NCBI RefSeq assembly: GCF_051013375.1
Contig: NZ_CP142125.1
Direction: 5' to 3' (one strand)
DNA length: 64,000 nt
Source of the DNA: Kordia algicida
Lineage (GTDB): Bacteria; Bacteroidota; Bacteroidia; Flavobacteriales; Flavobacteriaceae
Shown: in pieces, positions 27,535 to 35,161 of the stretch
How the letters are laid out: each line of letters starts with the position of its first letter
Position numbering within the stretch: the stretch's first letter is position 1
Made by a program: the position numbers and the translations under genes
Notes under the pieces: model-generated
Seen by the model: the letters and a program-made list of their open reading frames with translations, nothing else
Told to the model about the DNA's origin: nothing
The model's database searches: none

Positions 27535-27867
27535 TTAATGGTAATCTTCAATCTTGATAATTTCTACTCCTAAAATCTCAACCCAAATATATTTTCCATT
27601 TTCATCAGTGGGTATTGGATTTTCTTGTGGGGTAAAAATGAGTCTATAAGGATGGTCTAAATCACAAGCCCATTGCCCTTTTTTATTCTCTTTTAGTTCA
27701 TGAAATCTTCCTGGTGCATATCTTAAATCTTCTAAGGTTCTAGCAGCTTTAATTTGGTCAAGTCTTTTTTTGTAGAGCTTAAATCTTTTTTCTCCCAACT
27801 TTTTTTGTCCATCTCTATCACTGTTGGCGTATTTCTTTAACTTATTGTTCCCAAATGTAATATCCAT
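27535..27867 (-). CDS. higB: HigB/RelE-family toxin
   Basis: A 110-aa toxin preceding its antitoxin, the typical HigBA order. The central stretch is LEDLRYAPGRFHELKENKKGQWACDLDH, followed by YRLIFTP, which is the RelE/HigB beta-sheet and basic active-site region. It is expected to cleave mRNA in the ribosome. It lies 24 bases upstream of higA and 55 bases after the hsdM stop, inside the operon. It may serve as a retention device for the element or a response to restriction failure; the latter is speculative. Confidence 0.85.
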   Translation of the reverse strand: MDITFGNNKLKKYANSDRDGQKKLGEKRFKLYKKRLDQIKAARTLEDLRYAPGRFHELKENKKGQWACDLDHPYRLIFTPQENPIPTDENGKYIWVEILGVEIIKIEDYH

Positions 27868-27922
27868 TGCAAATTTAATAAAATTATTAACATTAAATGT
27901 TAATTAAAAAATAAAAATATAA

Positions 27923-30136
27923 TTAGCTTTTAATAATCTCTTCAAGAATTCCTTCTGTTTCTTTTTCTAAATCAAGGATTTCCTGTTTAATGAGCTCTAA
28001 ATCTTTAGGGGGAGAATAGTTATAAAAATATCTTGTAAATGATATCATGTAACCTTTTGTAATCTTATCATAATTTATCCAAGCATCAGGCACATAAGGA
28101 ATCACTTCTCTATTAAAATAGTCCTCAATATTTTCATTTAAAGGTACAATTTCTGTATCTCTTAAATCAGAGTCAGCTTCATAAATTATAGTTCCATCTT
28201 TTGCTTTTTTCTTAATTACTGGTTCTGCTTCTTCATCTTTCCAGCTAACAGCTAGGAGAACTTTTTTCTTATTTGTGGCACTAACTTTATAAGAAAGTGT
28301 TTTTAAAACCTTATCAACTTCTTTGTTAAAAAGATTAAAGTTATCAAACAACTTGTCTCCAATATTAGAAAAAATGTCTTTAGCAATACGCATTAGTTCT
28401 TTTTGGGTTTTCCAAGTTGCATTGTTAAATAGTTTTTTCTTGTTTGCAGTAGAAATTTTGATATCTTCATCTTTTAACCACAATTCTGTTTTTTGTTTTA
28501 TTTCTTTTGAAATACCTTCATATAAATTATCTCCAAATTGAGCATACATCCATTTCATTTCATCAGCAATAGTATTTAAGTATCTCAAATTCTCAATAGC
28601 TTCATTAGTAAACTGTGATTTGTACCTCAAAGGTCTTTCTATAGTAACATCATAATAACCAAAATCTTCATTATCAAAAACTTTAGAAATATTAGTTTCT
28701 TTGAAGTTTAAGTATAAATCTTCAATTTGTTTAATATGACTAGGTTGCATTTCACAATTTTTCTCTCCTAAATTTCTTCTTAGGGGAGTAGATAGCTCTA
28801 ATGCGTTAATGAGCTGAATTTTACCTTGTCTTCTTTTTTCCTTTCTATTTGATAAAATCCAGATATATGTTGGTATTCCTGTATTATAAAATATCTTTTC
28901 TGGTAGGGCAACAATACATTCAACTAAATCACTTTCAATTAAATACCTTCTTATTTCACTTTCTCCTTGACCAGCATTTCCTGTAAATAATGACGAACCA
29001 TTATGAACAGATGCAATTCTACTGCCTAATTCGGTTCCTTTTTTCATTTTATGAACCATATTAGACAAGAATAATAATTGACCATCAGAAATTTTGGGTA
29101 ATCCTGTTTGAAATCTTGGGTCTTTTATTAACTCATTGGTTTTACCTCTTTCAATAACAATGGAATCCTCATCCTTTTTCCAAGCCTTTCCATAAGGAGG
29201 ATTAGACAGCATGAAGTCAAATTCCTTAAATTGAAAGCTATCATTAGATAATGTAGAGCCATAAGCAATATGGTAATCTTTTTCACCTTTAATAAGCATG
29301 TCAGAGTTACACACCGCCCAAGTTTCAGGATTTACTTCTTGACCATATAAACTAAATGAGGTTTTGTTTTTGGTTATTCTTTTTGCATATTTTTCAGCTT
29401 CAGTTAGCATTCCACCACTTCCACAAGCAGAATCATAAATGGAATATTGAGCAACTTTAAGCTTATCTTTAATAGGTAAAAAGATAAGATGGGTCATTAA
29501 CTGAATAATTTCTCTTGGAGTGAAGTGTTCTCCAGCTTCTTCATTGTTTTCCTCATTAAATTTTCTAATCAATTCTTCAAAAACATAACCCATGCCCAAA
29601 TTAGTTAAAGGTGGTAAAACTTCTCCTTTTGTGTTTTTTATTTCTACAGGGCTTAAATTGATTTCTTTTGAAGCTAACTTTTCAATTAACAATGGAGTTA
29701 ATCCATTTTCTTTTAGTTTTGGTAACTGTTTCCTAATCTCAAATCTATCTATAATTTGCTGTATGTTTTCGGAAAAACCATCTAGATATTCTTCAAGATT
29801 ACTATCTATATTCGCAGGATCATTAGTCAATGCTGTATAAGGATGATTAGAGTCAAATAAGCTACTATTTGAAAAAGTAAATCCAGAGGTGTTAAAAAAC
29901 GGATATCCAGATTGGTGGGTTAAGCCAGATAAATCATCAATTTTATTTTCCTTTAAAAATTTATAACCTTTTAAAACATCTTCTTTAGTAGGCACAAGTA
30001 AGGCATCTAACCTTCTCAAAACGGTAAACGGTAATATTATATCTCTGTATTTGCCTCTTACAAAATCATCTCTTAAAACATCATCAGCAATACTCCAGAT
30101 AAAGCTAACTATTTGGTTGTGTACTTTGTTGTTCAT
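27923..30136 (-). CDS. hsdM: type I restriction system methyltransferase subunit M
   Basis: Adenine-N6 methyltransferase, 737 aa. The N-terminal helical HsdM_N domain starts VHNQIVSFIWSIADDVLR. SAM-binding motif I is DSACGSGG (D235-G242) and the catalytic motif IV is NPPY (N312-Y315). The C-terminus is long, with a helical coiled region that contacts HsdS. It is the first gene of the minus-strand defence operon. A candidate -7 box (TAATTTTG, minus strand, 30194-30201) lies upstream. Motifs are complete, so modification activity is likely. Confidence 0.97.
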   Translation of the reverse strand: MNNKVHNQIVSFIWSIADDVLRDDFVRGKYRDIILPFTVLRRLDALLVPTKEDVLKGYKFLKENKIDDLSGLTHQSGYPFFNTSGFTFSNSSLFDSNHPYTALTNDPANIDSNLEEYLDGFSENIQQIIDRFEIRKQLPKLKENGLTPLLIEKLASKEINLSPVEIKNTKGEVLPPLTNLGMGYVFEELIRKFNEENNEEAGEHFTPREIIQLMTHLIFLPIKDKLKVAQYSIYDSACGSGGMLTEAEKYAKRITKNKTSFSLYGQEVNPETWAVCNSDMLIKGEKDYHIAYGSTLSNDSFQFKEFDFMLSNPPYGKAWKKDEDSIVIERGKTNELIKDPRFQTGLPKISDGQLLFLSNMVHKMKKGTELGSRIASVHNGSSLFTGNAGQGESEIRRYLIESDLVECIVALPEKIFYNTGIPTYIWILSNRKEKRRQGKIQLINALELSTPLRRNLGEKNCEMQPSHIKQIEDLYLNFKETNISKVFDNEDFGYYDVTIERPLRYKSQFTNEAIENLRYLNTIADEMKWMYAQFGDNLYEGISKEIKQKTELWLKDEDIKISTANKKKLFNNATWKTQKELMRIAKDIFSNIGDKLFDNFNLFNKEVDKVLKTLSYKVSATNKKKVLLAVSWKDEEAEPVIKKKAKDGTIIYEADSDLRDTEIVPLNENIEDYFNREVIPYVPDAWINYDKITKGYMISFTRYFYNYSPPKDLELIKQEILDLEKETEGILEEIIKS

Positions 30137-30193
30137 TCATTCTTTAAATATGACTATAAATGTAAGGCTATTCAGAAGCAAAAAAAATTTTAC

Positions 30194-30201
30194 CAAAATT
30201 A
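30194..30201 (-). promoter_or_regulatory. candidate -7 box of the defence operon
   Basis: On the minus strand TAATTTTG fits TAnnTTTG, about 58 bases before the hsdM ATG. No clear -33 TTG is seen. The rest of 30137-30403 has no gene; it holds a GC-rich patch with hairpin GGGGATAAAGCTTCCCC (30263-30279). Confidence 0.35.
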
Positions 30202-30403
30202 TTTTTCAGAGGTCATTTGTGAGAGCTTGAACTACCCTATACAAACACCCCCACCCAGTCTTGGGGATAAAGCTTCCCCTACCACTTTTAGGAAAAACAA
30301 ATTTTCTGGCAGGACAAATAAATTCAAGGTGATAGTTGTGATTTATATGCTGTAGAAGTTTTCATTTCTGTAGGTGGTTATGTTCAACTCAAAATTTTTA
30401 AGA

Positions 30404-30799
30404 ATGGTTACAATAGTAAACTACAAGGAACGACAAAAAGAAGATGGAACAGAATTCTTTGTTCTGGAACTTCAAGGAGGTATAGAAATGGTTAAGTCCA
30501 AAGAAACAGGAAATTTTTACGCAACTGCAAAAAGAGCCTATATACCTTCAACATTTAGAAAAGAGGTATGCCAATCTCTAATTGGTACACAAATGCCTGG
30601 GGGCATAGTTAAAGAGGTGTGTGAACCTTTTAATTATGTTATTAAGGAAACAGGTGAGGAAATTACCTTGAACCATAGATGGGTTTATAAATCTGAAGAA
30701 GAATTACAAAAGCCAAAAGCTACTGCAATGCCAGAGCAAAATGTAATTGCTAATTCAGGGGTTTTCTCAAAAAATGGAATCCTAGAACCAGCAATGTAA
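30404..30799 (+). CDS. conserved hypothetical protein
   Basis: A 131-aa protein beginning MVTIVNYKERQKEDGTEFF. I recognise the general pattern from proteins on Bacteroidota mobile elements but know no function. It is beta-rich with no signal peptide, and the phrases VLELQGGIEMVKSKETG and AKRAYIPSTFRKEVCQSL are well formed. An OB-fold or nucleic-acid role is possible given the neighbours (RadC, DUF3127), but unproven. The frame extends to a GTG at 30374 and an ATG at 30380; ATG 30404 fits the conserved N-terminus best. A hairpin follows at 30806-30835. Confidence 0.7.
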   Translation: MVTIVNYKERQKEDGTEFFVLELQGGIEMVKSKETGNFYATAKRAYIPSTFRKEVCQSLIGTQMPGGIVKEVCEPFNYVIKETGEEITLNHRWVYKSEEELQKPKATAMPEQNVIANSGVFSKNGILEPAM

Positions 30800-30805
30800 A
30801 GTATT

Positions 30806-30835
30806 AGCCTAGTCTATTTAATTATAGATTAGGCT
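30806..30835 (+). terminator. hairpin after the hypothetical gene
   Basis: AGCCTAGTCTAT and ATAGATTAGGCT form a 12-bp stem with one G-T pair around a TTAATT loop. The T-run is weak, so it may be a terminator or an attenuating hairpin. Apart from it, 30800-31152 holds A-rich purine tracts and a small AAAGAAA-C-TTTCTTT inverted repeat (31062-31076), with no gene. Confidence 0.5.
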
Positions 30836-31152
30836 TTAAATATTTACACTTATTTACTCTTACCTTCAGAAAAATAAAATAGCCTATTAATCACTATAGT
30901 ATTTATTTTCTTGAAGGTATTTGTCAATATAGAGTGATATTGAGAAAAGACAAGTTTTAATTCTTCTAAAGAAAGAAAAGAACCAAAAGAAAGAAACTTT
31001 AGGGCTTTCCCTGCTTACTTCCTTGAGTCATTTTGAGAAGAATTTCGCTGAAGTGTTTCAGAAAGAAACTTTCTTTGACAAAGTTACTCGAAAAATTTTA
31101 CAAAATCAATGTTTTAGACAATTATTTTCCTAGGAAACTAAATTTATTTTAA

Positions 31153-31590
31153 ATGGAAATATCCGAGATAAGAGTTTCATACTCAAACAATAAAAAAAAC
31201 AGGCTTAAGATTACAAATAGTAAGCAGTCTTATGACATATTAATGGCTTGTTGGAATAAAGCCACATTAGAATTACAAGAAGAATTTAAAGTGCTTTTGC
31301 TTAACAGAAGCAATCAAGTATTAGGTATTTATCCTTTATCTAAAGGAGGAACAGCAAGTACTGTTGTAGATGCTAAATTGGTGTTTTCAGTAGCTTTAAA
31401 ATGTAATGCTTCAAGTATAATTATAGCACATAATCATCCATCAGGTAATCTAAATCCTAGTGAATCTGATAAAAGCATTACTGAAAAATTAAAAAAGGCA
31501 GCAAAGTATTTAGAAATTACTTTGTTAGACCATTTAATTGTTACTAAAGATGACTTTTTTAGTTTTAATGATAATGGGTTATTAAAATAG
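31153..31590 (+). CDS. RadC-like JAB-domain protein
   Basis: A 145-aa protein with the JAMM/MPN-type signature HNHPSGNLNPSESD (H93, H95, S103, D106). Full-length RadC is about 230 aa; this one lacks the N-terminal helix-hairpin-helix region. Single-domain forms are common on mobile elements, where they have been linked to DNA repair or anti-defence without firm biochemical proof. A rho-independent terminator follows directly. Metal ligands look intact. Confidence 0.88.
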   Translation: MEISEIRVSYSNNKKNRLKITNSKQSYDILMACWNKATLELQEEFKVLLLNRSNQVLGIYPLSKGGTASTVVDAKLVFSVALKCNASSIIIAHNHPSGNLNPSESDKSITEKLKKAAKYLEITLLDHLIVTKDDFFSFNDNGLLK

Positions 31591-31644
31591 TCCTGTTTTT
31601 TCCATTTCTATATATAGTAATTTGGAAAAAGTAGGACTTTTTTA
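31589..31644 (+). terminator. terminator after the RadC-like gene
   Basis: AGTCCTGTTTTTTCCA and TGGAAAAAGTAGGACT pair imperfectly over about 15 bp, ending in TTTTTT. Confidence 0.7.
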
Positions 31645-31819
31645 ATGATTTTGTTTTTATGTAGGTGTATGAATAGCCTCTTTTTGAGGTTAAAATCTAA
31701 AAATGTGAAGTGTATAGATAGGTATTAATAGCGAAAATTTGAATTTATCAGGGAGAATTTGGATTGGTAAATTTCATTCTATTTATGTTTGACTCATTAT
31801 TAATTTTAAATTTAAAATA

Positions 31820-31984
31820 ATGGAATATTTAGTTTTGAGAGAAATTTATTTAGAAGATTTAGTAAAGGTTGTTAATAAGCATATTCAAGATGGTTGGAAG
31901 CCTTTGGGAGGAATTAATTCTTGTAGGGATAAACATTTTGGAGGCAATGCTGAAATATCTTATACACAAGCATTAATTAAATAG
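31820..31984 (+). CDS. DUF1737-like small protein
   Basis: A 54-aa open frame. The sequence MEYLVLREIYLEDLVKVVNK and then HIQDGWKPLGGI, followed by YTQALIK, matches the DUF1737 pattern (V...LI..GWxPxGG...YxQAhxK). Such small proteins are of unknown function. It is separated by 32 bases from the next gene, which starts with GTG, so they may be co-transcribed. Confidence 0.75.
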   Translation: MEYLVLREIYLEDLVKVVNKHIQDGWKPLGGINSCRDKHFGGNAEISYTQALIK

Positions 31985-32016
31985 TTTTTATATTTTTATA
32001 ATCTAAGTTTACTTAT

Positions 32017-32859
32017 GTGCTAAACAAGATTAGAAAAAAAATAAATTCTTTACCTAAAAAAAGAGCAAGTGTGTTATTAAATAGCACACTTGTTTATTTA
32101 TTGGGTGATGGTAATAAAGAAAAAGCTATTAATAAGCTACAGGCTTTAAAGGATGAAGCTAATTCAGAAGAAGAGTTTCTTGAGGCTTTTAAAAGAGAAG
32201 TCAATTATGACTTTTTCAATGCTTTGTATTCAGAACTAAACTTTAATAATATTTCCGGTATTATGAGAAGTTTCAAAAGCATAAAAGAAAAAGTACCTGA
32301 ACTGAAAAAATTAATAACCAATCAAAAAGGAGTTGATAAAATTTTAAATGATAAATCAGGTCTAAAGTCTATTATCGTTAAAACAATCTTTATAAAAAAA
32401 AATGAAGAAATCACAGATGATGAGTTGATGATGTCTTTATTTAATCAGTTCTCAATTTCTAAAGAGAGAATAGCTAATGAAGAGTTTGGGGTTGATAAAA
32501 AGACCTTCAACAAATGGCTAGAGGAAACAGGATTATTTAAAGAGGAATTTTATAAACCACTTTCTGAAAGAGGAAAAAAGGGAGTTTATTTAGATGAATA
32601 TGTTCATATTTTTGAGACTTTGTTTCTTGCTAAAGAAGAAGGTAAGTTAGATATAGAAAATAATATAGATACTTATATAGACAGGTTAAATAACAAGATG
32701 TCTTTTCAAAAAGATGACATTGTTCAAATTTGTGAATCAAAAATAAAAACACAAAAAGAGGTGTTAAGAAAAGTAGCCTATTATAATTTTATTGATAAGT
32801 TTCCTTATAGCTTATCTAAAGAACTTGTAGAGAATATGGGTTCAAAGTTTAATTACTAA
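32017..32859 (+). CDS. hypothetical protein with HTH-like segment
   Basis: A 280-aa lysine-rich soluble protein with no family that I recognise. The segment DELMMSLFNQFSISKERIAN, followed by EEFGVDKKTFNKWLEETG, looks like a helix-turn-helix, suggesting DNA binding. The start is GTG 32017; the nearby ATG at 32015 is in another frame. The 3' end overlaps the convergent XRE regulator by 18 bases (32842-32859), so the two genes interfere at their ends. It lies in the right-arm accessory region of the element. Confidence 0.65.
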   Translation: MLNKIRKKINSLPKKRASVLLNSTLVYLLGDGNKEKAINKLQALKDEANSEEEFLEAFKREVNYDFFNALYSELNFNNISGIMRSFKSIKEKVPELKKLITNQKGVDKILNDKSGLKSIIVKTIFIKKNEEITDDELMMSLFNQFSISKERIANEEFGVDKKTFNKWLEETGLFKEEFYKPLSERGKKGVYLDEYVHIFETLFLAKEEGKLDIENNIDTYIDRLNNKMSFQKDDIVQICESKIKTQKEVLRKVAYYNFIDKFPYSLSKELVENMGSKFNY

Positions 32860-33063
32860 TTCTTCAAGTTTGATTTCTAAATTATCAGCAATTCTTTTTA
32901 AGGTGTATAATGTAGGATTAGTTCCACCAGCTTCTAAACGACTTAAGTTAGATTTTTCAATATTACATTTAGCTGCAAGGTCTTGTTGAGCCATACCTTT
33001 CTCTTCTCTTAGCATTTTAACTCGTTTCCCAATTGCTAACTGAAGTTGTTCCTTATCATCCAT
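32842..33063 (-). CDS. XRE-family repressor-like regulator
   Basis: A 73-aa single-domain HTH regulator. The Cro/C1-type motif is MAQQDLAAKCNIEKSNLSRLEAG, with GTNPTLYTLKRIADNLEIKL after it. It is divergent from a membrane-protein operon and faces two repeated operator-like sites (33084-33099 and 33118-33133), so it probably regulates itself and that operon. Its stop overlaps the tail of the convergent 280-aa gene. Confidence 0.9.
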   Translation of the reverse strand: MDDKEQLQLAIGKRVKMLREEKGMAQQDLAAKCNIEKSNLSRLEAGGTNPTLYTLKRIADNLEIKLEELVIKL

Positions 33064-33083
33064 ATTAAATATATATTATCTAG

Positions 33084-33133
33084 TTACCAAAAATGATAAT
33101 TAAGTATGCTGTTTTGGTTATCATAAATGATAA
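33084..33133. promoter_or_regulatory. tandem operator-like repeats for the XRE regulator
   Basis: Site 2 (33118-33133) is a perfect dyad TTATCAT-AA-ATGATAA. Site 1 (33084-33099) is the related TTACCAAAAATGATAA. Each is followed by a copy of AAGTATG, giving a roughly 34-bp tandem unit. The repeats lie in the divergent interval between the XRE gene and the membrane-protein gene. Confidence 0.65.
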
Positions 33134-33167
33134 AATAAGTATGTTTGTTTAATCAAAATATCTAAAA

Positions 33168-33530
33168 ATGAAAATGTTAAAAACACTTATAGTTATTCTT
33201 ATTGCTATATCGACAGGAATAATTCTAGGGTATCATTATAAAAAGCCAAATGAAGGAATGTTAGCACATGCTTTAAGTCAATCATCAGAATGGAAAAAAG
33301 ATGCTGCATTAGAAAGAATTAGAGCAAGAACCAGCTTTTTTGAATTAAGTACTAACAAACCTTTTACTGGAGAAGATGGTAATAGGTATTATTCTGGTTA
33401 TGGTAAATTTCATTTCAATTGGGTTGCTTTTTTTATGGGAACAATAAGCGTGATGCTAATATATATGATTTTAACAAAGACAATTCTTCTTGATTTATTT
33501 CAATCTAAAATGAAGCGATATTTAAAATGA
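33168..33530 (+). CDS. small two-helix membrane protein
   Basis: A 120-aa protein with an N-terminal hydrophobic helix (residues 4-24, MLKTLIVILIAISTGIILGY) and a second helix near 88-108 (WVAFFMGTISVMLIYMILTK). The intervening loop of about 60 residues is polar. Function is unknown. It heads a short operon: its stop overlaps the next start by ATGA at 33527. It is probably controlled by the divergent XRE repressor. Confidence 0.7.
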   Translation: MKMLKTLIVILIAISTGIILGYHYKKPNEGMLAHALSQSSEWKKDAALERIRARTSFFELSTNKPFTGEDGNRYYSGYGKFHFNWVAFFMGTISVMLIYMILTKTILLDLFQSKMKRYLK

Positions 33531-33832
33531 AATTTAAAGAACTAATAGAAGAACTAAAATCATTGTCTAATGAAGGCTTATATACTAGAGGTAAAATAGA
33601 TTGGTGGTTGCTTAAATATGAAAAAAGATACCAAAGTCTATCTAAAGATTTTGACTTGTTAAAAGCAGAGTTTCCAAAATCTGATATAGATGGGCATAAG
33701 TTACTTAAACGAGAATCAGAATTTATAAAGCTCTATGAGTCTCTATATGAAGTATCCGAATACTATAGAGATGAAAACCTAGATAAAGAGTTAGTAAATA
33801 TCAATGAGATTATTAATGATATAAAGTATTAA
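33527..33832 (+). CDS. hypothetical protein
   Basis: A 101-aa highly charged helical protein (FKELIEELKSLSNEGLYTRG, then ESEFIKLYESLYEVSEYYRD). No signal peptide or membrane segment is seen, and it resembles no family known to me. Translation is coupled by ATGA overlap to the membrane-protein gene, suggesting joint function. DUF3127 follows after 3 bases. Confidence 0.6.
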   Translation: MKFKELIEELKSLSNEGLYTRGKIDWWLLKYEKRYQSLSKDFDLLKAEFPKSDIDGHKLLKRESEFIKLYESLYEVSEYYRDENLDKELVNINEIINDIKY

Positions 33833-33835
33833 TCA

Positions 33836-34195
33836 ATGGAAATTACAGGAAAAATAAAAGTCTTAAATGAGGCTCAAAATATAGGAGATAATGGCTTTAG
33901 AAAGCGTGAAGTTGTTATCACCACAGATGAAAAATATCCACAGCATTTATTAATAGAATTTACGCAAGACAAATGTGAATTATTAGATAATTATGCTGTA
34001 GGTCAAGATGTGAAACTTAGCATCAATTTAAGAGGTAGAGAGTGGATTAATCCTGCAGGTTTAGCCAAGTACTTCAACTCTTTTCAAGGTTGGAGAATAG
34101 AGCTTTTAAACACTCAAGAGATAATGTCTAACCCAGTACCTCAAACAGAACCAGCAAGTTTTATAGATGACTCAGATAATGACTTGCCATTTTAA
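33836..34195 (+). CDS. DUF3127 family protein
   Basis: A 119-aa protein matching the DUF3127 family of Bacteroidota: MEITGKIKVLNEAQNIGDNG, then FRKREVVITTDEKYPQHLLI and VKLSINLRGREWINP, with an acidic tail ending DDSDNDLPF. That tail strongly resembles the ssDNA-binding protein C-terminal tip, so an SSB-like OB-fold role is plausible but unproven. It is third in the small right-arm operon. Confidence 0.85.
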   Translation: MEITGKIKVLNEAQNIGDNGFRKREVVITTDEKYPQHLLIEFTQDKCELLDNYAVGQDVKLSINLRGREWINPAGLAKYFNSFQGWRIELLNTQEIMSNPVPQTEPASFIDDSDNDLPF

Positions 34196-34228
34196 CAAAA
34201 AATCAATTAATCAATACATATTAAAATT

Positions 34229-34621
34229 ATGAAAAAAACATTTTTAACATTAATAGCCATTTTATCTTTAGTAGCTTGTTCAAGTGATGATGATAACGAA
34301 GAACAACCACAACAAGAAATTAGTCAGTCTCACATAGTTGAGTTTACAACAGGTACTCTAGAAAGTTGGGTGTCTGTAAGTTTAACTACTACATTAACTT
34401 TAGAAGATGGTTCAGAGTCAACAATTAATTCAGATTTTGATTATACTGAAAATATGGTAAGTGTTGAAATTCCAGAGAACACAGCAAGTTTTGAACTTGA
34501 TTTTTATATAGAAGATTCATCAGAAGCTCAAATGAGGTTTTATGGTTCTGTAGAAGAAAATACAGTTCATCAAGAAACAATTAACCAGCAGAGTTTTCAA
34601 TATCAATATACTTTTAATTAA
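34229..34621 (+). CDS. surface lipoprotein, hypothetical
   Basis: A 130-aa lipoprotein with signal MKKTFLTLIAILSLVAC, lipobox LVAC (C17), followed by SSDDDNEE. The S-D-rich run after the cysteine is a Bacteroidota lipoprotein export signal, so it probably faces the outside of the cell. The rest is beta-rich, Glu/Thr/Ser-rich. It is unusual cargo next to the DNA-handling genes. Function is unknown. Confidence 0.7.
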   Translation: MKKTFLTLIAILSLVACSSDDDNEEQPQQEISQSHIVEFTTGTLESWVSVSLTTTLTLEDGSESTINSDFDYTENMVSVEIPENTASFELDFYIEDSSEAQMRFYGSVEENTVHQETINQQSFQYQYTFN

Positions 34622-34628
34622 GGAGGAT

Positions 34629-35036
34629 ATGAGTAATTCCTTATTAAAAGAGTTTCGCTTTAAGATTGGAGAACAGTATGAGTTAAATGAGTTTAATCTT
34701 AAGAGTTTAGAATCAACTTTTAGTAATGGATTAGAGTATGAAAATTATGAGTATATAAAAGGAGATTTTAAAACACTATTTGGAATACCATTTTCACGTA
34801 ATGTAATCTTACAATATAATGGAGATATACTCTGTAGAGTAACCTACAGATTTGTTTTAGAAGATTTAGACAACCTGTTTCAAGAGCTAAATAATTACTT
34901 GACTTTGGATAAAAAGTTAATTAGAGAAAAGCTCGATTTAGGTAAAACATTTACCATTTTTAGATTTAAAGAATTTAACCTGTCATTAAACATAGCAAGA
35001 GATTTAGAGCTAAGCGCATTTAAATTTCTAGGTTAA
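34629..35036 (+). CDS. hypothetical protein, element right end
   Basis: A 135-aa soluble protein with no recognised domain. It is preceded by a GGAGG only 2 bases from the ATG, so the usual ribosome-site spacing is not met. Its last codon and stop (GGT TAA) fall inside the 27-bp right-end repeat, so the element's end sequence also defines this C-terminus. It is the last gene before attR. Confidence 0.6.
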   Translation: MSNSLLKEFRFKIGEQYELNEFNLKSLESTFSNGLEYENYEYIKGDFKTLFGIPFSRNVILQYNGDILCRVTYRFVLEDLDNLFQELNNYLTLDKKLIREKLDLGKTFTIFRFKEFNLSLNIARDLELSAFKFLG

Positions 35037-35056
35037 ACATAGGTTAAACATTTTTA
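35030..35056 (+). repeat. right copy of 27-bp element-end repeat
   Basis: Identical over 27 bases to 11997-12023: two AGGTTAAACAT units plus TTTTA, in the same orientation. It overlaps the stop of the last element gene and is followed by about 105 bases without a gene before attR. Confidence 0.8.
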
Positions 35057-35161
35057 ATAAAAAGTGCTAACAAATGAAATCAAGTGAAAACGAAATAACA
35101 GTTAATATTTTAAAAGTCAATCAATTGCAAATAATTGCTAAAAAGTGAAAGTAACTCGTTA

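Noticed and set aside
30113..30355. 80-aa open frame over the hsdM upstream region
   Set aside because: It overlaps the hsdM start antisense, is not protein-like, and contains the candidate promoter.
11949..35161. CRISPR array or conjugation module within the element
   Set aside because: No direct repeats with unique spacers and no tra/mob genes recognisable.
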